Positions 19,115 to 29,700 of a stretch of 64,000 nt of DNA are shown one piece after another. Origin of the DNA: Roseovarius aestuarii (GTDB lineage: Bacteria; Pseudomonadota; Alphaproteobacteria; Rhodobacterales; Rhodobacteraceae). The translations under genes were made by a program, and so were the position numbers. Every line of letters starts with the position of its first letter. Positions within the stretch are counted from its first letter, which is position 1. Location: positions 1-64,000 of the forward strand of contig JAPWHL010000018.1 of the NCBI GenBank assembly GCA_027214255.1, given 5' to 3'. A model generated the notes under the pieces. The model was not told the DNA's origin, made no database searches, and worked only from the letters and a program-made list of their open reading frames with translations.

Positions 19115-20436
19115 GTTGCCTCAGCGATCATATGAAAAAAGGTGCCCGTCGCCATGCCTGCGCCACCGTGACGTCGGACTGACCCGGTTTCCGGCACGAC
19201 CACATCGTTGCTGTCGGTGATTGTCGCCAGCGGTGCGTCCGGCTCGGACATGATTGTTGCATAATGAAATTCGTGCCCGCGCAACCTTGCCGAGGCCGGG
19301 TGGCCGGGCATCGCGGCTTGCAGGTCTGCCTGCCGATAGCCAAGATGCATCTTGCGTGTAGCAAAGGACGTTTCGACCCCCAACAGGCCTGCCATCTGAT
19401 GACGCGTGCCGTCGCGATCGACCAGCCCCGCCCCCATCGCCATATAGCCACCGCATTCACCGTGGACCGGGCGCGTGCGGACGAAAGTCTGTAACCCGTT
19501 GCGAAATGTCTCGGCGGCGGCAAGGCGTCCTGCATGTAATTCTGGATAGCCACCGGGAAGCCAGCAAACGTCGGCACTGGTGTCAGGCGCCTCATCCGCC
19601 AACGGCGAGAACGGCAGGATCGTAGCGCCCGCAGCGCGCCACCCCGCCAACAGATGTGGATATACAAACGCAAACGCTTCATCCTTTGCCAATGCGATGC
19701 GCTGACCCGGAGGAATGACCCGCGCTGGCGGTGGCGTATCCTGAAATATTCCCCCTGCGGCGGCAATCAGCGCCTCGACATCGATGTGGGCCGCGACAAA
19801 GGCCGCCGCCTCGCTCAAAATCGTCGGCAGGTTTTCTTGCTCGCCCGCCTGCACCAACCCAAGATGGCGTTCAGGCATCTCGATCTCTTTGCGGCGTGGC
19901 AAGGCCCCGAAAACGGGAATACCGACGTGTTCCATTCCAACGCGGATCAAGGCCTCGTGTCGCGGTGATGCCACCCGGTTCAGAACCACTCCTGCCAATG
20001 CCACATCCGGGCGCATTTGCGAAAATCCCAGCGCCGTCGCAGCGACAGATTGCGCCGCGCCGGATGCATCCAGAACCAAAACAACGGGCCACCCCATATG
20101 GGCGGAAATATCGGCGCTTGCCCCGTTGCCAGAGGCACCGGATACGGCGACGCCGTCAAACAGGCCCATGGACCCTTCTGCAAGGATCAGGTCGGCGCCT
20201 TTGGCATTTCCAACCAGCCCCTCAATGCCAGCGTGGTCCATCGACCAACTGTCCAGATTGAACGACGCCCGCCCGGAGGCCGCTGTGTGAAAGGCAGGAT
20301 CAATGTAATCCGGCCCGCTTTTGAATGGTTGCACCGCTATGCCGCGCGCGTGCAGCTCCGCCAGCAGGCCCAACATCAGCGTGGTCTTGCCGCTGCCCGA
20401 GGCGGGTGCCGAAATCAGCAGGCCGGGGGGGATCAT
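19111..20436 (-). CDS. cobB: Hydrogenobyrinic/cobyrinic acid a,c-diamide synthase
   Basis: 441 aa glutamine amidotransferase that amidates the a and c side chains of hydrogenobyrinate before cobalt insertion. An N-terminal DRTGG/P-loop domain starts [23 protein letters not shown] and has [13 protein letters not shown]. The C-terminal glutaminase domain carries the nucleophile Cys in [12 protein letters not shown]. It overlaps cobM and cobA by ATGA. Confidence 0.96.
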   Translation of the reverse strand: MIPPGLLISAPASGSGKTTLMLGLLAELHARGIAVQPFKSGPDYIDPAFHTAASGRASFNLDSWSMDHAGIEGLVGNAKGADLILAEGSMGLFDGVAVSGASGNGASADISAHMGWPVVLVLDASGAAQSVAATALGFSQMRPDVALAGVVLNRVASPRHEALIRVGMEHVGIPVFGALPRRKEIEMPERHLGLVQAGEQENLPTILSEAAAFVAAHIDVEALIAAAGGIFQDTPPPARVIPPGQRIALAKDEAFAFVYPHLLAGWRAAGATILPFSPLADEAPDTSADVCWLPGGYPELHAGRLAAAETFRNGLQTFVRTRPVHGECGGYMAMGAGLVDRDGTRHQMAGLLGVETSFATRKMHLGYRQADLQAAMPGHPASARLRGHEFHYATIMSEPDAPLATITDSNDVVVPETGSVRRHGGAGMATGTFFHMIAEAT

Positions 20437-21218
20437 TCTGCACCTTCTGGAAAACGTGGCGCGGTTCCAACGGGGCGGAACCGTCGATCATAATCGCCAG
20501 CGTAAAGACGGCTTTCGCCAAAGTTTTCGGACCCCAGCGCATGACCCACAAGGATAAGCGCCGTGCGCTCCATTTCTGCACCTATGGCGGTCTGTAGTGT
20601 CGCAAGCGTTGCCCGCACAATGCGCTGATCCGGCCAACTGGCACGCCAGACCACGGCAACCGGACAATCCGCACCATAATGCGGGGTCAGGTCCGTCACG
20701 ACCTTGTCCAGCACATGCACCGAAAGGTGGATCGCCAAGGTGGCCCCGGTGCGCGCAAAGTTTTCAAGCGCTTCGCCCTCGGGCATTGCCGTTGCTCGCC
20801 CAGACGTTCGCGTCAAAATCACCGATTGCGCTACCCCGGGCAGCGTCAGTTCGGCCCCCAGTTCGGCGGCGGCAGCGGCGAAGGACGGCACACCCGGCGT
20901 GACGTCATAGGCGATGCCCAGCGCGCGCAATCGTCTTAGCTGTTCGCCCATCGCGGACCAGACGGACAAATCGCCTGAATGAAGGCGGGCAATGTCGTGA
21001 CCAGCGGCATCAGCCCGTGCAATGACGTCCATGATTTCGTCCAGCGACATGCGCGCAGTGTTCACCACCTGCGCGCCTTCGGGACAATGCGACAACAGCG
21101 CCTCCGGCACGAGTGACCCCGCATAAAGGCATACCGGACAGGCGGCGATCAGATCGCGACCGCGCAGTGTAATCAGGTCGGGTGCACCGGGACCGGCGCC
21201 TATAAAATGAACTGTCAT
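20433..21218 (-). CDS. cobM: Precorrin-4 C11-methyltransferase
   Basis: 261 aa tetrapyrrole methylase with [18 protein letters not shown] at the N-terminus, [20 protein letters not shown], and the family block [16 protein letters not shown]. It converts precorrin-4 to precorrin-5. The start overlaps cobE and the stop overlaps cobB (ATGA each). Confidence 0.96.
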   Translation of the reverse strand: MTVHFIGAGPGAPDLITLRGRDLIAACPVCLYAGSLVPEALLSHCPEGAQVVNTARMSLDEIMDVIARADAAGHDIARLHSGDLSVWSAMGEQLRRLRALGIAYDVTPGVPSFAAAAAELGAELTLPGVAQSVILTRTSGRATAMPEGEALENFARTGATLAIHLSVHVLDKVVTDLTPHYGADCPVAVVWRASWPDQRIVRATLATLQTAIGAEMERTALILVGHALGSENFGESRLYAGDYDRRFRPVGTAPRFPEGAE

Positions 21219-21592
21219 GTATCTGTTCCTTCGTTTTCCGCAATTGCCGCCGTGGCCATTCCATCATGTGAGACGACGCGCGTCGTAACCAACCATGCAC
21301 CCGGTCCCGCTGCGGCCAGCGCCGACGCCTCGGCCAGTGACCCGGTGGCGTAACGTTCTTGGACGCGCTGCGATTGAGTTGGGGTAAATATCCCGGCAAG
21401 GGCCGCACTGTTGATCGCCAGCACAGGCACCGACAGGTCCGCAGCGAGATCGCGAAACACTGGCGTCGCGGCTTTGTCGGTCTCAGTGGCAATAGCCTGA
21501 AGTGACGGGCCGTCACCGATGGCGCGCTTTAATGCCTCGCGCAACGAATCCATGGTGGCCGCGCTGCGAAACCCGATTCCAGCGACCCTCAT
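21215..21592 (-). CDS. cobE: Cobalamin biosynthesis protein CobE (CbiG C-terminal domain type)
   Basis: 125 aa from the ATG at 21592, which overlaps the cobL stop. The sequence [19 protein letters not shown] and [23 protein letters not shown] match CobE and the C-terminal domain of CbiG. CobE is needed for cobalamin synthesis in Pseudomonas denitrificans, but its exact reaction is unsettled; binding of pathway intermediates has been suggested. A longer frame to 21634 only extends into cobL. Confidence 0.88.
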   Translation of the reverse strand: MRVAGIGFRSAATMDSLREALKRAIGDGPSLQAIATETDKAATPVFRDLAADLSVPVLAINSAALAGIFTPTQSQRVQERYATGSLAEASALAAAGPGAWLVTTRVVSHDGMATAAIAENEGTDT

Positions 21593-22815
21593 AGCGTGAC
21601 ACTCCACTGTACAACAGGGCGCGCAGGTTGCCACCCCCGCATCCGGCCCAGTGGTTCCACCTGAGCAAGCTCGATCCGTAAAAGCGTTCCACCACGGGCA
21701 GCTTGAAGTGAGCCTAGAAGTGCCTCGGTCTCTAACGTGACGCCATTGGCAACAAGCCGGGTACCCTCTGGCAACAGAGTGAACAATTGCGTGAACAATG
21801 CAGCGGTCCCGCCCCCCCCGACGAAAACGGCGTCGGGCACAGCTTGCCCTGCAAGCGTGGTATTTGAATCGCCTTCAACCACCGACAACTTATGCGTCAA
21901 GCCAAAGTCCTCGGCATTGCGGTGGATGTTGGCGACACGGCTCGGGTTCTGCTCGAACGCGACGGCACGCCCCCCGGACAGGCACCATTCCACTGCGATC
22001 GACCCTGATCCGGCTCCGATATCCCACAACGTTTCCCCCACACGTGGCGCGAGCGCCGAAAGCGTCAGAGCGCGAACCGGACGTTTTGTTATCTGGCCAT
22101 CATGGGTGAAACATGTATCCGACAAACCCGACGCGCGCGACAAACCGACGTTACCAGGCAGTTCGATAGCCACGGCAACCGGGGATAAAACATCCGTCAG
22201 ATCAAATACTTCTGCTGTGGTCTGACGTACCCTTTGATCCGCGCCCCCCATCGCCTGCATGACCCACAGCCGAGCCGCACCAGCGCCTTGCGCTGTCAAC
22301 CACGCGGCAAGCTGCGCGGGCGCTTCACCATCACGGACAAGACAGATCAGCCGGGCATAAGGAGCCAGAACGGCGCGCAATCGCGCAAAAGGTGCGGCAT
22401 GCAGCCCATGACAGGTAATGTCTTCCATTCGCCAGCCCAGTCGCGCCGCAACCAGCGAAAACGTCGACGGTGCGGGCAAGGCCTGCCATTCATTTGAATC
22501 AAGATGGCTGGACAGACTACCGCCCACACCGAACCAAAACGGATCCCCCGAAGCCAAGATGGCAGTTGGCCGCCCACGGCACGCCAGAACCTCTTCCACG
22601 GAAAACGGAACAGGCCAAGCGCGCCCGCGCGCGCCCACATCGGCCAGTGCAAGATGGCGCGGGCCGCCAAACACAGCCTCGGCCCTGTCCAGTGCGACAC
22701 GGCTTGCCGGGGGCAGTTCGGCTACGCTATGGTCCGACATTCCGATCAATGTAAGCCAAGGTTTAATGATGACGCGCGTCCTTCTTCTGGGTGGTACGAC
22801 CGAGGCAAGCGCCAT
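21589..22815 (-). CDS. cobL: Precorrin-6Y C5,15-methyltransferase (decarboxylating), unusual start
   Basis: About 392-408 aa. An N-terminal C5 methylase domain (PWLTLIGMSDHS to about residue 230) is fused to a C-terminal Rossmann methyltransferase domain with ETLWDIGAGSGSIAVEWCL. It methylates C-5 and C-15 and decarboxylates the acetate side chain. The only ATG upstream of the conserved PWLTLIG is at 22815; it has no Shine-Dalgarno and lies about 47 bp inside the divergent cobK. An AAGGA sits 8 nt before an ATC (22770) and 11 nt before an ATT (22767), so a rare ATC/ATT start is possible. Confidence 0.93.
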   Translation of the reverse strand: MALASVVPPRRRTRVIIKPWLTLIGMSDHSVAELPPASRVALDRAEAVFGGPRHLALADVGARGRAWPVPFSVEEVLACRGRPTAILASGDPFWFGVGGSLSSHLDSNEWQALPAPSTFSLVAARLGWRMEDITCHGLHAAPFARLRAVLAPYARLICLVRDGEAPAQLAAWLTAQGAGAARLWVMQAMGGADQRVRQTTAEVFDLTDVLSPVAVAIELPGNVGLSRASGLSDTCFTHDGQITKRPVRALTLSALAPRVGETLWDIGAGSGSIAVEWCLSGGRAVAFEQNPSRVANIHRNAEDFGLTHKLSVVEGDSNTTLAGQAVPDAVFVGGGGTAALFTQLFTLLPEGTRLVANGVTLETEALLGSLQAARGGTLLRIELAQVEPLGRMRGWQPARPVVQWSVTL

Positions 22816-23515
22816 GGCCCGGCGCCTGTCGCAGGTGGGAACCGACGCGGTGTTTTCCTATGCGGGCCGAACCCGTGCCCCCGCTGAACAACCACTGCCC
22901 ACGCGCATCGGCGGCTTTGGTGGTGTTGCCGGGTTGGTATCCTACCTCAGGGCTCAGAACATCAGCCACGTGATCGACGCAACGCACCCGTTCGCGGCAG
23001 GCATGAGCAGAAATGCTGCCACCGCCTGCGCCGAAACCGGCACCCGGCTGATCCGTCTGGAGCGCGCGCCATGGGTGGCTGGTGCTGGGGACAACTGGAC
23101 CACGGTAGACAGTCTCCAAGACATGCCTGCCGCGCTGCCCGACACGCCCGCGCGGGTGTTTTTGGCAATTGGCAAACAACAAATCGCCCTGTTCAGTGCT
23201 AAGCCCCAACATCACTATGTCTTGCGGTTGGTGGATGCGCCCGACGCTGCATTGCCGCTGCGCCACGCCACCGTTGTTCTGGCACGCGGCCCCTTCACGA
23301 TCCAAGGCGACACCGCCCTGATGCGTGAACACCGGATCACCCATGTTCTGGCAAAAAATGCCGGGGGCACTGGCGCACAAGCCAAGCTGGCAGCCGCGCG
23401 CGATCTGAACCTGCCCGTAATCATGGCCGACCGCCCCACCATAAGCAGCGCGGCACTGGACAGCGTCGATGCGGTGATGAACTGGCTCAGTCATTCGGAG
23501 CTACGCGGTGTGTAA
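22769..23515 (+). CDS. cobK: Precorrin-6A reductase, inverted within the operon
   Basis: 248 aa NADPH-dependent reductase of precorrin-6A. It has VLLLGGTTEASAMARRL, the block ISHVIDATHPFAAGMSRNA, and LVKNAGGTGAQAKL-like THVLAKNAGGTGAQAKL near the C-terminus. ATG 22766 and 22769 are both possible. It is the only plus-strand gene in the 18-kb cob cluster. Its start overlaps the divergent cobL and its end overlaps the convergent cobJ by 25 bp, so it must have its own promoter inside the cobL coding region. Confidence 0.94.
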   Translation: MTRVLLLGGTTEASAMARRLSQVGTDAVFSYAGRTRAPAEQPLPTRIGGFGGVAGLVSYLRAQNISHVIDATHPFAAGMSRNAATACAETGTRLIRLERAPWVAGAGDNWTTVDSLQDMPAALPDTPARVFLAIGKQQIALFSAKPQHHYVLRLVDAPDAALPLRHATVVLARGPFTIQGDTALMREHRITHVLAKNAGGTGAQAKLAAARDLNLPVIMADRPTISSAALDSVDAVMNWLSHSELRGV

Positions 23516-24225
23516 ACATACCGTCCAATACGCCGTGTCGCAGAATTTCCCAGCAAGACAACAGTGCGCATATCGGCCATCTCGGGGCGCGCATCGCCCA
23601 ATGTAACGGTGCGCAACGACTGTTCCGGTGTGCTGACGGCGCGGGCGAAAATAATCAGACGGTCCGGCCCACATTCCTGACGCAGAATTTCAAGCGCATC
23701 GGCAAACTGATGTGGGCGGGACTTGGAACGCGGATTGTAAAAGGCCATCGCAAAATCCGCGCGCGCCGCCAGACGCAAGCGGTGCTCGACCGTCGCCCAC
23801 GGTTTAAGATTGTCGCTTAGGTTGATGGTACAAAAATCGTGTCCCAAGGGCGCGCCAATGGCAGCAGCAGCAGCCAGCATTGCGGTGATGCCGGGCAGGA
23901 CACGGATATCAACGCCCTCGTGTTCGGGATGCTTTTCTAACCCTTCAAAAACAGCCGAAGCCATGGCGAAAACACCGGGATCACCCGAAGACACAACAAC
24001 CACACGCGCGCCTTGCGCAGCCAATTGCAAGGCATGGGCGGCGCGGTCCAGCTCAACCCGGTTGTCACTAGGGTGCAATGTCAGACCGTCCCGCGGCGCA
24101 ACCCGCGCGACATATGGGATATAGCCGATCACATCCGTCGCCTGCGCCAGCGCGGCGCTAACTTCGGGTGTCACGAGGTCTTCGCGCCCCGGTCCCAGCC
24201 CTACAATCGCAATCCAACCGGTCAT
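23491..24225 (-). CDS. cobJ: Precorrin-3B C17-methyltransferase
   Basis: 244 aa methylase that also drives ring contraction of the corrin. IAIVGLGPGREDLVTPEVSAAL, VVSSGDPGVFAMASAVFE and the block FCTINLSDNLKPW are typical. The ATG at 24225 overlaps the stop of cobI (ATGA). The C-terminal SATRRIGRYVYTPR is a CobJ tail. The 3' end overlaps the end of cobK on the other strand. Confidence 0.96.
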   Translation of the reverse strand: MTGWIAIVGLGPGREDLVTPEVSAALAQATDVIGYIPYVARVAPRDGLTLHPSDNRVELDRAAHALQLAAQGARVVVVSSGDPGVFAMASAVFEGLEKHPEHEGVDIRVLPGITAMLAAAAAIGAPLGHDFCTINLSDNLKPWATVEHRLRLAARADFAMAFYNPRSKSRPHQFADALEILRQECGPDRLIIFARAVSTPEQSLRTVTLGDARPEMADMRTVVLLGNSATRRIGRYVYTPRSSE

Positions 24226-24953
24226 GCTGTGGCCTCGGGCCTGCGGCCTTGACCATGCACCAAGACAATCGCGAAATATGGGCAATCAGCGTCATCCACT
24301 TGGGACAGCCTCGCGATCCGCTGGCCCGGCATCGTTCCTTTTTCCACCAACCACGCATCGTCCAGCCGCCCGGTCGCGATCAGCGCACGGCGTACAGCAG
24401 GCAAATTGCGCCCGGTTTTCATCACCACAAGGGCATCCGCGCGGCCCATGTGCTGAATCAGGTCGACCTCGGGCAAAGTGCCCATCAACACGGTCAGAAC
24501 ATCATCGCCCCACGTGAAGGGTGCATCCAACGCATTCCAGCAGCCAACCATCCCCGGAATTGCGGGCAGGACTTCGACCTCGGCGTGGCCCTGCAAACGC
24601 GTGTGCAGGTGCATGAACGACCCGTAGAAAAACGGATCGCCCTCACAAAGGACAACAACGTCATGCTCGCGCGACAACTTCGCCAGACGGTGTGCCCACT
24701 CGGCGTAGAAATCGACCATCTGGGCCCGATATTCTGGTGAGTCGAAATGCAGTTCAGTGGTGACGGGATATTCCATCGCATATTCGACCACGTCGTCGCG
24801 CAACATACCGTTCACGATACTGCGGGCCTGCCCCGCACGGCCTTTCTTTCGGAAATATGCAATGTGGCGTGCAGCACGAATGGCGCGGTCTGACTTGACG
24901 CTCATCAGTTCGGGATCACCGGGGCCAAGGCCCGCGCAAACTATTTTCCCCAT
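24222..24953 (-). CDS. cobI: Precorrin-2 C20-methyltransferase
   Basis: 243 aa tetrapyrrole methylase with VCAGLGPGDPELMSVKSDRAIRAA and VVLCEGDPFFYGSFMHLHTRL, both hallmarks of CobI/CbiL. It makes precorrin-3A. The gene starts one base after cobH ends and overlaps cobJ. Confidence 0.96.
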   Translation of the reverse strand: MGKIVCAGLGPGDPELMSVKSDRAIRAARHIAYFRKKGRAGQARSIVNGMLRDDVVEYAMEYPVTTELHFDSPEYRAQMVDFYAEWAHRLAKLSREHDVVVLCEGDPFFYGSFMHLHTRLQGHAEVEVLPAIPGMVGCWNALDAPFTWGDDVLTVLMGTLPEVDLIQHMGRADALVVMKTGRNLPAVRRALIATGRLDDAWLVEKGTMPGQRIARLSQVDDADCPYFAIVLVHGQGRRPEATA

Positions 24954-24954
24954 G

Positions 24955-25587
24955 TCACTCCACCCTGCTTGCTAGGGCGTTGACCGCCGCCACGGTTATC
25001 GCCGATCCACCCAGCCGCCCGGCAACGATCATCGACGGAACAGGCAAATCCTCCATCAACGCGTTTTTGGATTCAGCCGCCCCTATAAACCCGACCGGGC
25101 AGCCAATAATGGCCGCAGGACGCGGACAGTCTGGGTCGTGCAACATATTCAGCAGGTGAAACAGCGCAGTAGGTGCATTGCCGATTGCCACCACCGCGCC
25201 TTGCAAATGTGGGCGCCACAGCTCTAGCGCGGCGGCGGAGCGGGTATTGCCCATATCTGCGGCCAACTGCGGCACCTTTGGGTCACGCAGGGTACAGATC
25301 ACGTCGTTTTCACGGGGCAGACGTTTACGGGTGATCCCCTCGGAAACCATATATGCGTCGCATAGGATCGGTGCCCCGTCTTCCAACGCAGCCCGCGCAG
25401 CAATTGCCATCCCCGGTGAGAACCTGATGTGCTGTTCCAGCCCAACCATACCCGCCGCGTGAATCATTCGCACCGCCACGATTTCCTCCTCAGGAGAAAA
25501 GCAGGACAGAGCGGCCTCGGCGCGGATAGTGGCAAAGGATTGGCGATAGATCTCGGCGCCATCTGTGATGTAGGTATGCGGCATCAA
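24955..25587 (-). CDS. cobH: Precorrin-8X methylmutase
   Basis: 210 aa. It moves a methyl group from C-11 to C-12, giving hydrogenobyrinic acid. It has the active-site region RMIHAAGMVGLEQHIRFSPG (conserved His), GNAPTALFHLL and ILGCPVGFIGAAESK-like IIGCPVGFIGAAESKNAL. Start overlaps the cobG stop (ATGA). Confidence 0.97.
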   Translation of the reverse strand: MMPHTYITDGAEIYRQSFATIRAEAALSCFSPEEEIVAVRMIHAAGMVGLEQHIRFSPGMAIAARAALEDGAPILCDAYMVSEGITRKRLPRENDVICTLRDPKVPQLAADMGNTRSAAALELWRPHLQGAVVAIGNAPTALFHLLNMLHDPDCPRPAAIIGCPVGFIGAAESKNALMEDLPVPSMIVAGRLGGSAITVAAVNALASRVE

Positions 25588-26717
25588 TGCACCTTTTTCA
25601 GAAAATCAGGAAGGTCTCTGGCGCTCAGGCCAGTATGTTCAGGCGTGGCATCGGCGGTGCCGTCACGGATCAGGTCAAACCCCGCCGAAGTGGCTGTCAT
25701 CGTAAAGTTAGCCGCGCGCGGAAATGCACAGCCCTTGGCGCAGCCGGATACGTGCAGGGTTTGCCCCACGGGCACATGCTTGGCCAAGTCGCGGGCCAGA
25801 TCACGGGTTCCGGCGTGCCCCTGCGTGCAGCCCGGCGCACCAATACAGGCCATAACGCGCAGCATCGGGTCAGCAGGCGAGCAGATCAGGCTGGCACGCC
25901 TTGGCAGGGAGGTCGCCCCTTCAATCAACAGCATTCGCCACGGCGTCACACGCAGTGCGCCCAGTCCCGCGATGTCCGACAAAGTGGCTGCGTCTAACTG
26001 ACCAAACGCGGTCGCGACCAATACGCCAGCGGGATAAATCCCCGGTTCTGGAACTGACGCAACTGATTGTCGCGCGATGTCGAACCCGTCGGGCAATGGT
26101 GTGCCCTTGTCCAAAATGCGCGACATTCGCGTACCATGTTCAAGGCTCCAACGGGCAAGGCTCAACATCTGGGGCACAGCGGTGTCATGGCTGACTGGTT
26201 TGCCCAGAAAATACCCGGCTGCACATAACAACAACGTCCCATCTGCGGCGCGTTCCAGCCGAACATCGCCTGGTGCGTCTTGTAAAACCGGCTTCGCGCC
26301 AAGATCGACAGCATAGCCAAATTTTGCACTGACGTCAGGCGCATCTGGCCTCGCAAGCATCGAAGAAAGCTGTGCGGCAATGACCCCACTTGCGTCATCG
26401 GCGGATCGAAAGGGCGTGACCAGAATGTTTCGACGGCTTTCAACCACGCGATCAGGGTCGATCAAGCCCAACGAACGCAGCCCATCAATCAGCGCCTCAT
26501 ACCGGTTTTTCGCTATGCCGCGAAGCTGCACGTTTGCGCGGTTCGACAGATCAATGATCCCGTTGCCAAAGCGATCTGCCAGCGCCGCGATTCCCGCCGT
26601 CTGGCGTTGATCCAATCGCCCGGCAGGGGGGCGAATGCGCACAATAAGCCCATCACCGGACATCATCGGGCGCAGCGCACCCGGACACCAACCTTTGATC
26701 TTCACCGCGCCGCTCAT
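25584..26717 (-). CDS. cobG: Precorrin-3B synthase (sulfite-reductase-like)
   Basis: 377 aa oxygen-dependent enzyme that makes precorrin-3B. It has the ferredoxin-like repeat of nitrite/sulfite reductases (RANVQLRGI) and a 4Fe-4S cysteine set in IGAPGCTQGHAGTRDLA and VSGCAKGCAFP. CobG is specific to the aerobic pathway. I chose the ATG at 26717, which overlaps the cobN stop (ATGA); an extension to 26765 is not conserved. Confidence 0.94.
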   Translation of the reverse strand: MSGAVKIKGWCPGALRPMMSGDGLIVRIRPPAGRLDQRQTAGIAALADRFGNGIIDLSNRANVQLRGIAKNRYEALIDGLRSLGLIDPDRVVESRRNILVTPFRSADDASGVIAAQLSSMLARPDAPDVSAKFGYAVDLGAKPVLQDAPGDVRLERAADGTLLLCAAGYFLGKPVSHDTAVPQMLSLARWSLEHGTRMSRILDKGTPLPDGFDIARQSVASVPEPGIYPAGVLVATAFGQLDAATLSDIAGLGALRVTPWRMLLIEGATSLPRRASLICSPADPMLRVMACIGAPGCTQGHAGTRDLARDLAKHVPVGQTLHVSGCAKGCAFPRAANFTMTATSAGFDLIRDGTADATPEHTGLSARDLPDFLKKVH

Positions 26718-29700
26718 TGCATACCATCCAACGCGGCGGTGATCGAATTGCGTCGTGTGACCCACAGACCGGCATCGCGCAGCGCGGCAAAGCGATTACG
26801 CATGGCCTCCAGTGCGGCGGGATTCTCGGTGGCCATAAAATCGACCAGATCGTCCCGCCCCAGCGTCGCGTCATAATAAAGATCAATCAAATGTGCGGGC
26901 ACCTCCCGCGTCAGATGCGCGAATGCAGCCAGATTATCCAGCGTTGCGGCCACCTCGGCCGCGCCGCGAAAACCGTGGCGCATCATACCGCTGGCCCAGT
27001 CAGGGTTGGCGGCGCGGGCACGCACAACGCGCGCGATCTCTTCAGGGATGGTGCGCGCACGCGGGGTTCCCGCGCGGGTATGATCAACGTGATACATCGC
27101 CGGTTGCGCGGCCCCCAGATGGGCCATAGCGGCGGCGAACCCGCCTTCGTGGCTTGCATAGTCTGACGCCAACAACAGATCGCTTTCCATCAAGTCCTGC
27201 ACATGGGCAAACCCGTCTGCCTTGTGCAATTGGGCCTCCAGCGCAGCACGATCCCGGTGCGCCGTGCCATTCACGTCAATCGCCCATTCCGACCCGGTCA
27301 ACCACGCCTGTCCAGCCGCGTCGCGCCCTGCATCCGAATAATCCTGCAACACACTTTCGATATTGACCCCGTACAGCCCCGGCTTTGGCCCGAAAACGCG
27401 AGGCGTCCGGGACAGATACGGGTTCATGTCAGCCGCCTCGTTGCGCAGAGACAACGCGGCGGCCCCTGCCTCAAAAACTTGCGCAAGCGTGGGGAAAATA
27501 TCGCGAAACAGACCTGAAACGCGCAGCGTCACATCGATGCGAGGGCGATCCAGCAAGGCAAGAGGCACCACCTCGAACCCCGATACGCGATCTGATCCTT
27601 CGTTCCATGTAGGGGCCAGTCCGGCAAGGTGCATCGCCATCGCGACCTCTTCGCCAGCGGTGCGCATGGTTGCTGACCCCCATAGGTCAATCACCAGCCC
27701 CTTTGGCCAATCACCCTTGTCTTGCAGATGGCGGCGCAACAGTTCTTCGGCCAATTTGACGCCTTGGGCATGCGCCGCGCGTGACGGCACCGCGCGTGGA
27801 TCGACAGAATACAGGTTGCGTCCCGTTGGCAGGACATCCGCACGCCCACGGTACGGCGATCCAGAAGGCCCCGCAGGAACGCGCCGACCGTCCAACGCCG
27901 CCAGAAGGCCCTGATTTTCGCCCTCGCCAGCGCCGAAAACATGTAATCCGTCGCCGTACTGGCTTTCTTTGATGTCACACACGTAACGGTCGATACGCGT
28001 CATTGCCTCGGCGGCTGATGCCGCGTGATCAATGCCCAGATCAGCCTCGACGCCAGCCGCCTGCGCTTCGGAGCGGATCATCCCAATCAGACGGTCGCGC
28101 CGCGCGACATCCAGCCCATCCGCCGACGAATACTCATCCAGCAGGCCCTCAAGACGCAGTAGCCCGTCGGGAACCACCGCCTCTTTCATGGGCGGTGGTA
28201 GATGGCCCAGTGTTACGGCCCCGATCCGACGCTTGGCCTGTGCGGCCTCACCGGGGTCGTTGACAATGAAGGGATAGACAACCGGCATCGAGCCAATCAG
28301 CGTCTCGGGCCAGCATTGCTCGGACAAGGCCACGGACTTGCCCGGTAACCATTCCAATGTCCCGTGTGCCCCAATGTGAACCAGCGCGTGATGCCCTTGG
28401 GCGCGCAGCCAAAGGTAGAAGGCAACATATGAATGACGCGGCACCCGCGCCAGATCGTGATAGTCACTGTCCCGCGCATCAACTGCACCGCGTTCGGGCT
28501 GCAAGGCAACCAGCGCGTTACCACAGGTTCGCGCGGCAAACTGAAACGCTCCGTCCCTAACCAGCGGATCATCTTCGGCCCGACCCCACACCCTGTCCAA
28601 ATCATCGCGCAATTGTTGCGGCAAAGCCGCCAGCGCAGATCTGTAGTCATCCAGCGACCAAGGGATCGTTTCGTCCGCCAACGCCCGGCCAAAGCCCGCG
28701 CTACGCTGGACGGCATATCCCGCATCCCCCAAAGTGTTCAGCATATCTTCGACCGAAGCCAGCGCATCCAGCCCGACAGCATGGGCCAACTGATCGCTTC
28801 GCCCCGGATATGTTGACAGGATCAAAACCAGCTTGCGCTGTGTTACCGGGGTTTTGGCAAGACGGTGCCATGCCAAAACACGATCCGCAACCACCCCAAT
28901 CCGAACTTCATCAGCGCAATGGGCAAACCGTGAAAATTCTAGGTCGGGGTCTTTTTTATCCGGTGCCTTAAAACTGACTACACCTGCAAAAATACGCCCG
29001 TCCACCTCGGGCATGACAACGTGCATGACAAGATCGGCAGGGGACAAGCCGCGCTCGCTTGTGGCCCAGTCCTTGCGCTGCGCAGTCGAAAGAGCAACCT
29101 GAAACACAGGACACCCCACCGCGTCCAAGGGCGTCGCTCCATCCTCACCCCGCCCCGAAAATGCGGTTGCATTCACGATTGCAACAGGGGCAAGCCGTGC
29201 CAGCGCATCGTCCAGAAACACCCGTGCACTGTCTGCTTTAAGGGACGGTACAAACACGCCAACGGCGTTGAATCCGCGCGCACGCAAGGCATCAAGCAAT
29301 GCATCCACAGGGGCCGTATCCGCAGCCATCAGATAGCTGCGATAGAAGGTGACGACGACGACATCGCCGCCTGCACCAGCCGCTTTGGTAACATCAACGA
29401 AAGGAATTGCACCTGTTTCGGGGTCATAAAAACCGCACTCTGGCACGGTTTTCGCCCCAAGCACCGGGCCTGCGTAGAACCCCGCAGCCAATGCGAGTTG
29501 CGCCAAGGCCGCCTGAGCAGCAACCGCACCGCCCGTATCGCAAAGATGCGACAACCGCCGTAACGTCGAGACAGGCAGCGTCGAATGCGCGTCCAGACCG
29601 GGGTCTTCACGGCCATCGGCGGGCAGGATCGCCAGCGCAATGTTGTGGCGACGGGCGAAATCCTGCACCTGCATGACTCCGTAAGGCCAATAGTTTTCGC

